NCBI GenBank assembly: GCA_018136815.1
Contig: CM030940.1
Span: 753,418-817,417, forward strand
Direction: 5' to 3'
DNA length: 64,000 bases
Source: Isochrysis galbana
Lineage: Eukaryota > Haptophyta > Isochrysidales > Isochrysidaceae
In this document: positions 20,261 through 30,991 of the stretch, piece after piece
How positions within the stretch are numbered: the first letter of the stretch is position 1
How the letters are laid out: each line of letters begins with the position of its first letter
The notes under the pieces: model-generated
Told to the model about the DNA's origin: nothing
The model's database searches: none
What the model saw: the letters and a program-made list of their open reading frames with translations, nothing else
Made by a program: the position numbers and the translations under genes

Positions 20261-20559
20261 TACTACTATACCAAAAAAGTCGCGGTCGCGTTGTCGCAAG
20301 GCCCCACAGCACTAAGGTTATACTGCCACAACAAGAAAACGCTGACGCTCGGTCAGCTTCCCCCTCTCTGGCTGCCTAGGGATAGATTTCCCCTCGCCAT
20401 CACCACTCAATCTAAGTTGTACTCGAAGCCGCGAACACGAGCAAACTCCCCTCCCCCCCCCGCGGTACTCTCTCCTCTTTTCTTCTGCTTTCTGCGGATT
20501 CCGTGAATTTTGATCCCAGGTGGCAGACCGACCCGGGAGGGGGTGGGTGGGAGATCTTG

Positions 20560-21218
20560 TGCGAGAGAGAGGGAGAGGAGAGCGAGAGAGAGAGCGAGAG
20601 CGAGCGAGAGGGAAACGAAAGCGAGGGAGAATACGCGTATTCACAGGGAGATGGATAGAGAGGAGAGAGGAGAGAGGAGAGAGGGGAGAGGAGAGAGGAG
20701 AGAGGGGAGAGGGGAGAGGGGAGAGGAGAGAGGGGAGGGGGGAGGGGGGAGAGGGGAGAGTGGAGAGGATAGAGGATAGAGGATAGAGGATAGAGGATAG
20801 AGGATAGAGGATAGAGGATAGAGGATAGAGGATAGAGGATAGAGGAGAGAGAGAGGAGAGAGGAGAGAGGAGAGAGGAGAGAGGAGAGAGGAGAGAGGAG
20901 AGAGGAGAGAGGAGAGAGGAGAGAGGAGAGAGGAGAGAGGAGAGAGGAGAGAGGAGAGAGGAGAGAGGAGAGAGGAGAGAGGAGAGAGGAGAGAGGAGAG
21001 AGGAGAGAGGAGAGAGGAGAGAGGAGAGGGAGAGAGGAGAGGAGAGAGGAGAGAGGAGAGAGGAGAGAGGAGAGAGGAGAGAGGAGAGAGGAGAGAGGAG
21101 AGAGGAGAGAGGAGAGAGGAGAGAGGAGAGAGGAGAGAGGAGAGAGGAGAGAGGAGAGAGGAGAGAGGAGAGAGGAGAGAGAAGAGAGGAGAGAGGAGAG
21201 AGGAGAGAGGAGAGAGAG
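20560..21218. repeat. 7-bp minisatellite (GGAGAGA)n with a GGATAGA block
   Basis: About 570 bases (from 20,650) of the 7-mer GGAGAGA, with a block of about ten GGATAGA variants at 20,763-20,842. Dinucleotide GA runs precede it at 20,560-20,630. Because 21 is a multiple of 7 and 3, two minus-strand frames stay open as Leu/Ser/Pro repeats; these are not genes. The array ends about 50 bases before the ATG of the Rxt3 gene. The segment 20,261-20,560 shows nothing recognisable. Confidence 0.95.
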
Positions 21219-21266
21219 TCAGAGGGGGGGAAAGGGGGACCGCCGGGTCGTGTGAGCCGAGCAGCC

Positions 21267-22524
21267 ATGGCGAAGCGCAGCCTCTCTGACGAGGAGGCCG
21301 AGGAGACGAAGCGGCCGCGGAACGAGGAGCCGACGCTGCACATCTACGAGCCGTGCGTCGTCCTGCCTGTCGCCGCGCGCATCGGATCGCTCGTCGAGGC
21401 ACGCCACGCCCTCCCCCCCCCTTCCCCCTGCCCTCTCCCCCCCCTCTTCCTCCTTCCCCATCCCTTCTTCGCACACACGCAGACGCGCTCTGTTGCTCTG
21501 GCTCTCAGCGCGCAAGGGAACGAGCGCTCAGAAAGAAGAAGAAGGTGCATATGACGGCATCACCTCACACGCGCATGCCGCACGCACGCTCAGGTCCTTC
21601 TGCCTTCACGCTACCTCACCAACGAGTCGAAGGCCATCCAGCAGCGCCGGCTGTGGGGTGTGCTCCGCGTCGCCCCGATCCTCCCACCCGCATTCCAGGC
21701 TCTCTGCGTGCACACCCATCGGTCCAAGCACGCGCCAGCGCACGCACGCCGTTTATCGCCCAAGGTATCCTTGCACAGGAACGGATATCTACACTGATGA
21801 CTCAGATCTTGTCGCTGTCCTTGTTCATACCGGCCACGTCAAGCTGAAGGCGGCAGTCCCCAAAATGCCCCTGCTCGTCTCGCTGCGCGCCTGTCCCGTG
21901 CAGACAACCTATGCGTCTAGTGAGCGGAATGGCCTCAGGTCGCGCGATTGGACTGAGACTCACACCGGCGTGAGCTATAAGGTCGAGCGCTGTCTGCAGC
22001 ATACTGCCGGATCGGTTCCTGAGCCTCGGCTCTCTCTGCTTCGGCCGGGGCCGTCGCGCCAGATGCCGACCTCGTTGTATCCACAGGATCCCGGCCCAGG
22101 AGAGTCGTTCTTAGTGCCGCCGGCCGCCTGCTTGGTGGTGTTCAACCTGTCCAACGAGCCATGCTACAAATATTCGCTTGCCCTCGTCGCTGATCAAGCA
22201 ACCTCGCCCGACCGCTGGACAGCCACTCGCCTTCGACGCGAAGTGTTGTACCTTGAGTCCAAGCAGCGTCGCTTCGAGCTTGCGCATCGTGGTACCAGCC
22301 AAACCGGCTTCGATACATATTCGTTCTCGCAGGTGCTGAATCCTCAGGCGATGGACCGGCGGGCGCTCGAGGGCCATGGAGTCCCCTTGCCCAAGAACCT
22401 AGTCAAAGTCCTTCACTCTGACGTGGACTGGGAGGACATCCAGTGGGGGCCGTGCTACCTGCGACTTCGGGGAGTTGAGTACCCGCTTGTCCGCTTGCAG
22501 TACATGCCACTCACTGTCGCTTGA
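21267..22524 (+). CDS. Rxt3-domain histone deacetylase complex subunit
   Basis: Three exons: 21267-21392, 21594-21657 and 21779-22524, phase-consistent, 311 residues. The N-terminus is short and charged (KRSLSDEEAEETKRPRNEE). The joined exons 2-3 give RRLWG then TDIYTDDSDLVAVLVHTGHV, the signature of the Rxt3 domain, followed by NGLRSRDW and later FNLSNEPCYKYSLALVADQ and REVLYLESKQRRFEL. In fungi Rxt3 is a subunit of the large Rpd3 histone deacetylase complex acting on chromatin. The first donor is uncertain: GT at 21,393, or a GC donor six bases later, both phase 0. The 7-bp GA-rich minisatellite lies directly upstream. Complex membership here is by homology. Confidence 0.85.
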
Positions 22525-23470
22525 GCACGGCTTGGCATGACGCGGTCCGCCGCACAAGCACTTGCGCAATTGCGGGCACTAGCTGGAGTTGCAATGGTAG
22601 ACATCAAGAGGAAGACATCAAGGGCAAGACATCAAGGGCAACATGTGTCTGGGATTGCTGATGTGTGAGATGGCGTGAGCGATGCACGGCTATTTTGACT
22701 GCGAAAGCAAGCATTCGACGTGCTAGCCCTCTCTTCGAGGAGGATCGAGCCACTCGCTCATCAAGCTGAAGCACATGGGAAGCGAGTGAAGCATAGAGAC
22801 CCATCATTTGCTAGATGATATACACCCAAAACGCGGACCGCAGACGGCGTTGTTTTCTGAGGGACAAGCCTAAGTTTCAAGATGTGTCTTGGCAATTGTT
22901 TTCCATTTGTGGTTTTTATTTCGCAACTCTTACTTCTCGAGTTTTATGCGACTATACACTATACATTATCAGAAGTCAGAAGCCTATGTATGTGTATGTG
23001 TTGATTCGGATGGTCGTCGCAGTATCTGTTGCTTGCATGCTTTCGCATTGAAAAAAAAACTTTTTAATATTCTCGCCTCGCCCGTGGCAATGGTAGACAC
23101 TCACGAAGCCACGCTCTTTCTCCAGACTTCTGAAGAGTCAGGCTACTACTGCTAGCTACGTAGGGCCCATCGCACACTCACGATGCTATCGCACGCCATC
23201 GCCTACACCCCACGCTCTCACTTTCATTAATACGCTACACCCTTCATTTATCCCTTTTTCTTCGGCTTCGGGGGTGGGCCCGCGTGCGCACTACTTCGGT
23301 CCAAGCGAGGGGGACAGGCTTGGGCAGACCTTTTGCATGTTTACTGAAGACAAGCGCGTAAACAGGAAATAGGAGCAAACATACCTTTTCGTGTGCCCGG
23401 AGGGGCCGAGAGCCCTCCGCCTCCGTTGTAGCTGTAGGAAATTTCCTCAAGTTGCGACACCGCTCGTGTT
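22525..23470. other. intergenic, one retroelement 3' signature
   Basis: No gene seen. On the minus strand at 23,098-23,045 lies the retroelement 3' signature: GCCACGGGCGAGGCGAGAATATTAAAAAG followed by a T-run. This marks a short truncated insertion whose 5' end could not be placed. Confidence 0.5.
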
Positions 23471-23479
23471 GTGTGATGT

Positions 23480-24213
23480 TCGTGTGTCCTCCCTCCTGCC
23501 CCTCCCTCGCTGGCTCTCCGCGCCCCTGAAGGTCGACTGGAGCTGGCAAGGGTCTCTTGATCAGCACGGGGGTCTGCAAGTGAGGAGGGGTTGGTCAGAG
23601 TCGCGACAAGCTGGCCTAGCGTGGGCCAGGGCGTGCGATCTATGCCGAGCTCTCTGTGAGAGTCTGGGCAGTCCGAGGGAGTACCCCCTGCATGCTTAGC
23701 GGCATCGCAGGGGGGTAGATGGTTCTGCTCGCCTCCCATGAGCCATGATAGGAGTCGAGAGCAGCCGTGGAGGCGGCGCGAGGCCCTCCTCCATGGCGAC
23801 CAATCAACTAAGTTTATACTTGGTTGACCCATGGGGGGGCACGAGCCCCCCCCTCTCTCCACTCCTCCCCTGCCATGGGGGAGGAACCACCCATCCTCCT
23901 GGCATGCCTGATGGCTTGCCAGGAGGAGACTGCCCTACCGACCCACTCCCTTCCCCACAGGCTCGCCCCATTCGCCCAACCTCGCCCCTCGTGGCCAGCC
24001 CATTGCTCCAACCCCCCCTCCCCCCCTGGTCGACAGGCAGACAGGTGCAGCGTGGGGCCCCCAGAGGCTCAGGAGCGCCAGCGAGGGAGAGGCAGGGGAG
24101 GCCAGGGCCCAGCCCCAGCCTCCTCTCCCCCCTGAGCTGGCCTCCAGGAGCCTCCAGGGGTCGCCAGAGGGCAGCTGGAGGCCTGCCGCAGGCGCGCCAT
24201 CGCGCGTGCCGCA
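23480..24213 (+). repeat. head-to-head repeats: family B copy plus repeat A copy 2
   Basis: 23,490-23,803 resembles 63,560-63,890 (CTCCCTCGCTGGCTCTC, GGTCGACTGGAGCTGGC, CCAGGGCGTGCGATCT.TGCCG, ending CTCCATGGCGACCAAT). It is followed at once by repeat A (23,804-24,213), so the junction reads CCATGGCGACCAAT then CAACTAAGTTTATACTTGGT and GACCCATGG: two elements meeting head to head. Neither has a usable ORF. Confidence 0.8.
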
Positions 24214-24560
24214 GGAGAGGGGAGAGAAAGCGCGGAGAAGGGGGTGGGCGGAGCGACACCGAAAAATTGGTAAGTCCCGCTCCTGTTTACAGGATAAGTC
24301 GGGACAGAGTCGGCCGCCCACTCGGAGACACAGGAGGAAGGGGGGGAATGATCACAGGGGAGAGGCGCGGGCCACCGGACCATATCTAAGCCCTTCACCC
24401 CTATCCCCCTAGTAGTGCACGGGGGGAGCCGCCTTATGGTGGGGGGAGAAGGGCCGGGGGAGTGGGGGTGTAGAAAGTTTTCCTACGTGAGTAGAATGTA
24501 GAGGGTCCACGGCCGCGTGTGCGGTGAGACTATTAAAAGGTTTATTTTTATTTTATTATA
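24214..24560 (+). mobile_element. short retroelement 3' end
   Basis: Contains GTGCACGGGGGGAGCCGCCTTATGG near 24,415, the block GGGGGGAGAAGGGC.GGGGGAGTGG shared with 30,285-30,325, and the terminal signature at 24,508-24,550 (CACGGCCGCGTGTGCGGTGAGACTATTAAAAGG, then T-rich). It probably overlaps an older copy of repeat B just downstream (CCATGGCGACCAATCATAAGATT at 24,564). Confidence 0.6.
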
Positions 24561-25220
24561 TTCCATGGCGACCAATCATAAGATTAGTGTGAATAAAATA
24601 TGAATAGAAAATTGTGCACCACGCACTACGTACTCCTACCATTGTACATGGTACATTTACATTGTTACATGGTAACATCATACCAAAAAATCCGTACAAG
24701 TTCAAGTTCGCCCCCTTGCGATTCAAGTGTTGGGGGAGGTCTTGGCGAGGCCCGAGGCCTTTTTTGTTGGGTAGGAACGGTCGGCTTCCGGCTTCGGCTT
24801 CGACTGAACGACAGCCTCCATTCATACGAGTTACAAACTCGTTAGAACAAAAGTCGCTCGAGGGAGGTCGGTCGGTCAGTTAAAAGTTGAGTTGAGCGGT
24901 CGTTTTCTCACCTGGGGTGTGTGCACAAGTTGAGTCGCACAGCGGTCGTTTTGACCGAGGGTAAGCTGTAAAGATGAGTCGACTGCGGTCACTTAACTTT
25001 CTTTCGAGTCGCGATCGTGGTCGAGTATTTTTCATACCGCTTACTTGCAGAGGAGGAGAGGAGGAGAGAGAAGGGAGAGAGCGAGAGGACCAGAGAGAAG
25101 AATAAAGAGACACCGTCAGAAGAAATCCGTCGTTCGTTCATTGCACAAAAAACACCGAAGAGGTGCGTAATGAAGTAATCGGCCCTGTGCATTCACACTC
25201 TCTTACACAGGAGGTTCACA
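24561..25220. other. 3' intergenic of the GH3 gene
   Basis: No coding exon recognised. 24,640-24,680 has a small inverted/tandem cluster of ACATGGTA motifs. 25,055-25,110 is a purine-rich run. The GH3 stop codon lies at 25,221-25,223 on the minus strand. Confidence 0.5.
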
Positions 25221-28200
25221 CTAGAGGTCAAGGTTCTCCTGAGCCGCACCTTCACGCTCGTATGGAACGGCAAAGCTGCCCACAAGCCGATGATCTCGAG
25301 ACGAGGCTCCCACTACCACTTGAAATGCGCCGCGTGCGAGCTCCCAACCTATGCCGGGCCGCCATGTGCTCAAATCGCGTCGCGTCAATGGAAAAGTAAC
25401 TATGGCTGCATCGCCATTGCCAGACAGGGCGCGAGTCTTTTGGAAACCGCGCAAAACCAAGCTAGGCTGCTGTGCAGATCGTGGGAAGCCGAGATACAGC
25501 TGCACCACTTCGGCGCCCGTGACCGTCCCGACATTTGTGACGTACACGCTCACATTGGCTATAACCTTTGTGTGGAGTCCGGAATTGGCATGAAAGCCGC
25601 CGTTCACTTCTTGCCGTAGCTGATGAGGCACCACGAGGCGCGACGGGAGCTGCCCAACCCATGTATATCCAAAAGTTGTATACGAGAGGCCATGGCCGAA
25701 CGGAAAGCGAACGGGCTTTCCCTGCAGTGCTCGCCATGCGTGATGCACCCCTTCAGCGTAGACGACCCGCGTCGAATCGGATGGAGGAGTGACGTCATCC
25801 TCGGAGAGGGGCAGGGTCACCTGCACGATGGCAGGTTTGGGCGATGCTTGGTATCGGGGAGGGTGGGGAATGACTTGGGCGCAAGCCGCAGCTCCTAGCA
25901 GTTGCCCTCCTTCCATTTTTAAATGGCCACATAGCACGAACTTAGGAAGGTGGACCCGTCCAGAAGCTATGCGCTGGAACGACTTACCGGAAGGCGCCCT
26001 GACGGATTCGTTCGCCCTGTTAAAGCGTCTGCTAAAGCATCACCTGTCGCCTCGCCCCCAAGGAAGAGTATGACGGCGGCGTCCGATGCATCTGCCCAAT
26101 CAGTGAGCACGGCACCGGGTGCAAGTGCGATGGTAATGAGTGGGGGAAGGCTGCCGCTTGCACGATGTGCAGCAGTCCGTGCGACGAGGGCTTCGAGAAA
26201 GTCATGCTGGTCTAGACGAAGACTGTCTCTGTCGCGGGATTCCTGAGTGACACCGCCTGCACATGCAATGGCCACATCGACCCCTGCCATTGCTGCGGCT
26301 GCCTCTGAAGCATCATCACCTGTGTAGAGAGAGGTGACATTCACTCCGGCTGACACAAGGCCATGGCGCACCGACGCATGGCGACGGAAGAGGACGCGGC
26401 CAGAGCCACCGACGGTATAGTAATCGCCGGCAGTCCAGTCCGACACACGAGAATCGGCACCGACAGAACTCTCGGCGGAGGCCGCATTAGTATCGCTTTG
26501 ACCGCTGTGTTCATCACCATCGGGGCGAGCTCCGCTGTGATATCCGATTGGTCTAGCGTCACATGCCGAACCCAACAGAGCGACGCGTGCACCTACGCTC
26601 AATGGTAGAGGAGGTCGTGCTTGTCTCGACGGCTCTCCGGCCACCACCTTGCTCCCCGCTGCCGCCTCCGTCAGGACACAATTCTTCAGCAGGACGACTG
26701 CCGCGCTCGCGACGCGACGCGCCAACAGGCGATTGCGTGCGCTGCTTGCCACCGCATTCAGAATGAGCGGCCGACAATCGCAGCCTGCATGGCACGAGTT
26801 CGATGTAAAGGCACCAGAGCGCAACGCCCCGCCAAGAACCCTTCGAGCCATCCGACCTAGAAGGCCATGGCGCCCGCCACTCATGCCTACGCCGACTGGC
26901 CCCGGTTCCCACGCCGATCCTTGGACCTCCGAGAGCCCACTACTCGGCGCCGACTCGTCAAAAAATTGAGAATGCTGAGAGTCGGCCGCAAGCTCGTTCG
27001 GATCGAACCAGTAGTCATTTCCTGGGAGGTTTTGGTCGACTCCTGCGGCCGCCACCTCTGCTTGTGTAGAGCAATTGAGAAAGTGGGGGACGGTTGCTTC
27101 AGACAGCATGAAAAACCGCAACACCACAACCCCGATTTCGCTACACAGCGCTGACCGCCGCAACGCCTGGATTTTGATGACTACTCACCTGCACCACCAT
27201 GGACTGCCCACCAATCGGACATCACCCAGCCTTGGAAACCCATCCTCGAACGCAGGTCGCGAGTCAGCAGGGACCAAGAGCCGCATGCATGCGTCCCGTT
27301 GATCTTGTTATATGAGCACCTGTCAAATGAAGAAGAGAACATTGAAGCCACAAGAAATAGGAGAAGATGAGCACGACAGGGACCGTTTCGGGAGAGCAGG
27401 TTGGGGTGATATATAGGCTTGCACCCCTCGCATCCGGCGATCGACTTGGCCATTGATCACGTGTGGGAGAGCTTACATTACACTCGCCACGCCTGCCTCG
27501 ACGGCCGCCACGAAAGGTGGGTAGTAGACTTCCCACAGTGTGCGCTCGTCCGCAACGCTATCCTGTGTGTCGCGCATGGTCTCCTGCGCCGTTTGCAGAT
27601 TGGGACGACGAAAGAGTCGGATTTGATGCCTCGCTGCACACTTCAAGTAGGCTTGACGGCCTTACCTCCTCCACAACCATAGCGAGCCAATATCGGCAAA
27701 AGGCGAAACGCACCTGCGAATTTAGTGCGAGATGCTTAACGACGGCCGCGACGTGCTGAGACTGTACGCCAAGCACATATGAGCGAGTCAGAGCGGCGCC
27801 TAGCGACGGCTCCTCTCCACTCAGATACTCGGCATTCCTGACGAGCAAGGAGGGCCGTAGACCATGTGCCCGTGCACGTATGCGCGCTCAATGGCCTTGC
27901 TCGCGCCGTGCAGTTTCAAGGCATTCGCAGAATCAACGTGCCTGCCGTTGCGTGCCACACGGTGCACATTCACGGAAGGGCCAAGCAGCACGTTGGCTCC
28001 CTTGGCGCGGAACTCGGAGGCGACAGCAGCACCATATTCCCAGGCGAGGGCGGTGTCCCATGTGGCGCCCAAAGCCAGCATGCATCTGATGTGGAGCGAG
28101 AGAGGACAAGCAGCAGTGAGACGTGCGGATGGTTGCTCGTGTTTGCAAGAATCAGACAAGAGCAACCAAGACCAATCAAACATTGCGGTGAAAGGCATGC

Positions 28201-29401
28201 GCCTCCAGCCCACATGTGTTGCCACTGCCATCTCCCTCAAGGCAACTAAAGTCGGCGCATTCCCTGCCGAGCGTCTCAGGGCCACTTGACGCTTTGCTGA
28301 TGGTAGCGGCTTGGGCGTGCACTTACGGCCACGCAGTGACTTGCCCCGCTTGCTCCGGCCACAGCGTCCGAAAACCTTGCGCCGCATCCTGCATATGTAG
28401 CGATGGGATGCCCAGTCGTGGAATGCCTAGAATGGAAGCAACGTACCAGCCGCGCGGAAGTATGGAGGCGCTCCATCCAACGCCCTGCACAGCGGGCAGT
28501 CCGGCAGCGGATTCGGGCTCAATACGGCCGGTACATTCAAACGTGCACGCAGTGCACACACCTGGACCAGCCTCAAGGCTTCATCTCGAGTCATATTCTC
28601 CACAAGGCGGGCTGCCACAACTTGGGCAGAATCCCCCCATGTACGCCATGCCTGCAGCATGTCCAGCTGCATCATGTCTTGCGCTTCCCCCGTTTGAGAG
28701 TTAGATCTTGGCCCTTCTGGCCCTTCAGATCCCGTAGCAGCTAGTTTAGCGGCTGGAACTGACTCGGACAGCATACGCACACCCTGGCTCATTCCCACAC
28801 CACCACCGAGTGCTAGGCGATCTGCGCCAAGAGCCTCACAATACCCAACTGGCGGTTCGAATGGGGGCTGTGTCATCTGCCACACCATGATGGCGCCTGG
28901 ACGCAAAACGTTCAGCAGCTGGGCGCGGGCATGAGTGGGAATGCTGTACAGCACCAACGCTGTCAAGACGAGAAGCACAACAAGCATGAGGATGGGGCGA
29001 CGCAGAATTGAGCAACCTGAGAACCGTGCCCGGCGCAAGAGGTGGCCATGGGGCATCTGCACAGCACAGCAAAAGACGGCTCCACCGCAAACACAGCCGG
29101 CAAGGACACCCAACAAGAGGATGCCGGCGTACAAGCCAGAGGAGAGGAAGGAGGGAACATCGTTCCAGCCCGAGCTCAACAGCAAGAAGACAGAGGCTGT
29201 GGTCGCTCCAAGCGCTGCGCTACCACCGAGCATGCCAAAGCCAAGGCAGATGGCGCAGGCGAGCCCACATGTGATGGAACGAGCGAGCGGCGAGGGTCGG
29301 CGCCTCCTCTTCAGCAGCATCGCGATCCCGTCGCCCTGAAGCTCGGCTGCTTCCTCATCGAGCGAGGACTCAACGCTCACAAAAGGCATCTGCAAGGCCA
29401 C
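25221..29401 (-). CDS. membrane-anchored GH3 family glycosidase
   Basis: Eight exons in minus order: 29401-28562, 28484-28327, 28085-27942, 27837-27714, 27583-27477, 27319-27189, 27060-25988 and 25820-25221. The phases close exactly to 1,058 residues. Residues 1-36 are acidic/basic and cytosolic-looking. About 40-155 holds three to four hydrophobic segments ending ALVLYSIP. The GH3 catalytic barrel starts at about 250 (LVENMTRDEALRLVQ), with IPRLGIPSLHMQDAAQGFRT, VKH, DERTLWEVYYPPF and the nucleophile Asp493 in GWVMSDWW. The second domain follows (LPPLITIALAPGAVLTDW, GRLPVTLP), with a C-terminal fibronectin-III-like domain (FPFGHGLSYTTF). Family members release glucose or xylose from beta-glycosides. 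Exon 3 appears to end at a GC donor. Substrate is not predictable, and the polytopic anchor is unusual for the family. Confidence 0.9.
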
Positions 29402-29415
29402 GGCCAGGCGGAGTT

Positions 29416-29597
<182 letters not shown>

Positions 29598-30090
29598 AGG
29601 CGATGGAGAGAGGGCGGCAGCGGCGCGCACCGGCTCGCTTGACGTGCAGCTCGTCTCCGTCGCGCCCCTCCCGCTCTGTGAGAGCTCGAGCTCCGTTGTG
29701 CCCATCCACCCCCCCCCCCCCCCCCTCCTTCCGCCCACCCCACGCACTCTCTCGCTCTCCGTCTCTCACACTCACACAGACTGCCGGGCAGGACGATCCT
29801 CGACGAATCCCCCGGGCGGGCACCACCGCTCCGCGTTCCGTGCCCCCTGTTTGGCCCCATCCTTATGGGGCCCAGTGATAGTCACCTCTCCCGCCAATTC
29901 CAATTCCAAATGACCCCCGACCCCCCCAGGGCGGTCAAACAGGGGTTTTTATTTTTATAGGGGTAAAAATGGCCATCTCTCATCTCTCCGAATTGAGGGA
30001 AATTTGAGGATTTTTTTCAGTAGAAACTTCCCAATACACCCAACAAGCACATATCCGGGGCCCATTAGGACTCAGACGGTGCACACGAGG
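29598..30090 (+). repeat. hAT-like terminal repeat segment, plus strand copy
   Basis: From 29,929 the order CAGGGCGGTCAAACAGGGG, a T-rich A/T block, GAATTGAGGGAAATTTGAGG, AACTTCCCAATACACCC and GGGGCCCATTAGGAC mirrors the segment at 20,080-20,256 in opposite orientation. No second terminus was found within a few hundred bases, so it is a partial element. 29,598-29,928 is GC-rich non-coding sequence with a C16-type run at about 29,708. Confidence 0.6.
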
Positions 30091-30990
30091 TGCGACCCCG
30101 CGACCCCGGTGACCCGTGACGAGTGACGAGGCGTGTGCTCAATGATCAATGAAGTCGACTCGTCGACTCACCACTCACCACTTACCAGGCTGCGGAGGGC
30201 GACCGGCGGCACCGCGCTCACCATCCTCGACGAACGCGCATGCGCGCTCCACGGGCGGAGCCGCCCGATGGCCGATGGCGGATGGCGGGGGGAGAAGGGC
30301 AGGGGGAGTGGGCGGAGTGGGAGTGGGGGTGTAGAAAGTATGTATGTGCATGTGTCGCATCCGCGATCGACCTTTTTGTTTTAGAAGTTGTCTGCGTTTT
30401 TATGTCCCCTCCTTGTAGGCTAGTCACCGTCGCAGCATCCTACATTCGCCTTCTTTGCCCTCGCCTCCTTTGTCGCCTCCCTTTTGTCGCCTGCTTTGCC
30501 CCTCGCCTGGCTTACCTCCTTGCGTTAGGCGCAGGCAATCTCCACGAGTGAGATGAGAGATGAGCCTTGCTCTGACACACTTATTAAGGGTTTTCGAAAG
30601 ATTCCTTCCTTATTCCTGTGCGTAACTGTCGCCCCGTCGGATCGTCCGTCGCCCCGTCGCTCTCTTGTCGGCATTCTCTTCCTTGTTCGGTCGGTCTGTC
30701 AGCAGGTCCCTGTGCGTTCCGTGATAATTAAAGATACGTAAGTGTGGAGTGTGGAGTGTGGAGAGTGTTATTTATTGATGTGAGTGTGGTACGTGCCGTG
30801 TCGTCAGTCCATCGGACTCTATCCGGTCTGTCGTCTGTCGTTCTTCGTTCGTCGCTCTCGTTCTCGTTCTCGTTCCTGTTCTCGTCCCTCGTTCTCAACA
30901 CTACATTAGTACCAAACCTCTCACGCATACTCAACTTCAGCCTATCCATATCCATATATATATCCATCTCCAATCGCCCAGTCGCCCAGC
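30091..30990. other. intergenic, repeat fragments
   Basis: 30,255-30,340 shares GGCGGGGGGAGAAGGGC..GGGGGAGTGG and GGGGGTGTAGAAAGT with 24,430-24,475. 30,755-30,770 has GTGTGGA triplet repeats. 30,950-30,965 is TATATATATA-like and lies about 30 bases before a small ORF, so it may be a TATA element. No gene recognised. Confidence 0.45.
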
Positions 30991-30991
30991 C

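Noticed and set aside
19390-20264. Complete hAT element bounded by AGAGTAGT direct repeats (19,398 and 20,258)
   Set aside because: The 8-base repeat is there, but the sequence after the left copy does not match the terminal inverted repeat, so it may be chance.
20641-21474. Long minus-strand ORF of Leu/Ser/Pro repeats
   Set aside because: Produced by the 7-bp minisatellite, whose period keeps frames open; no gene-like composition outside the array.
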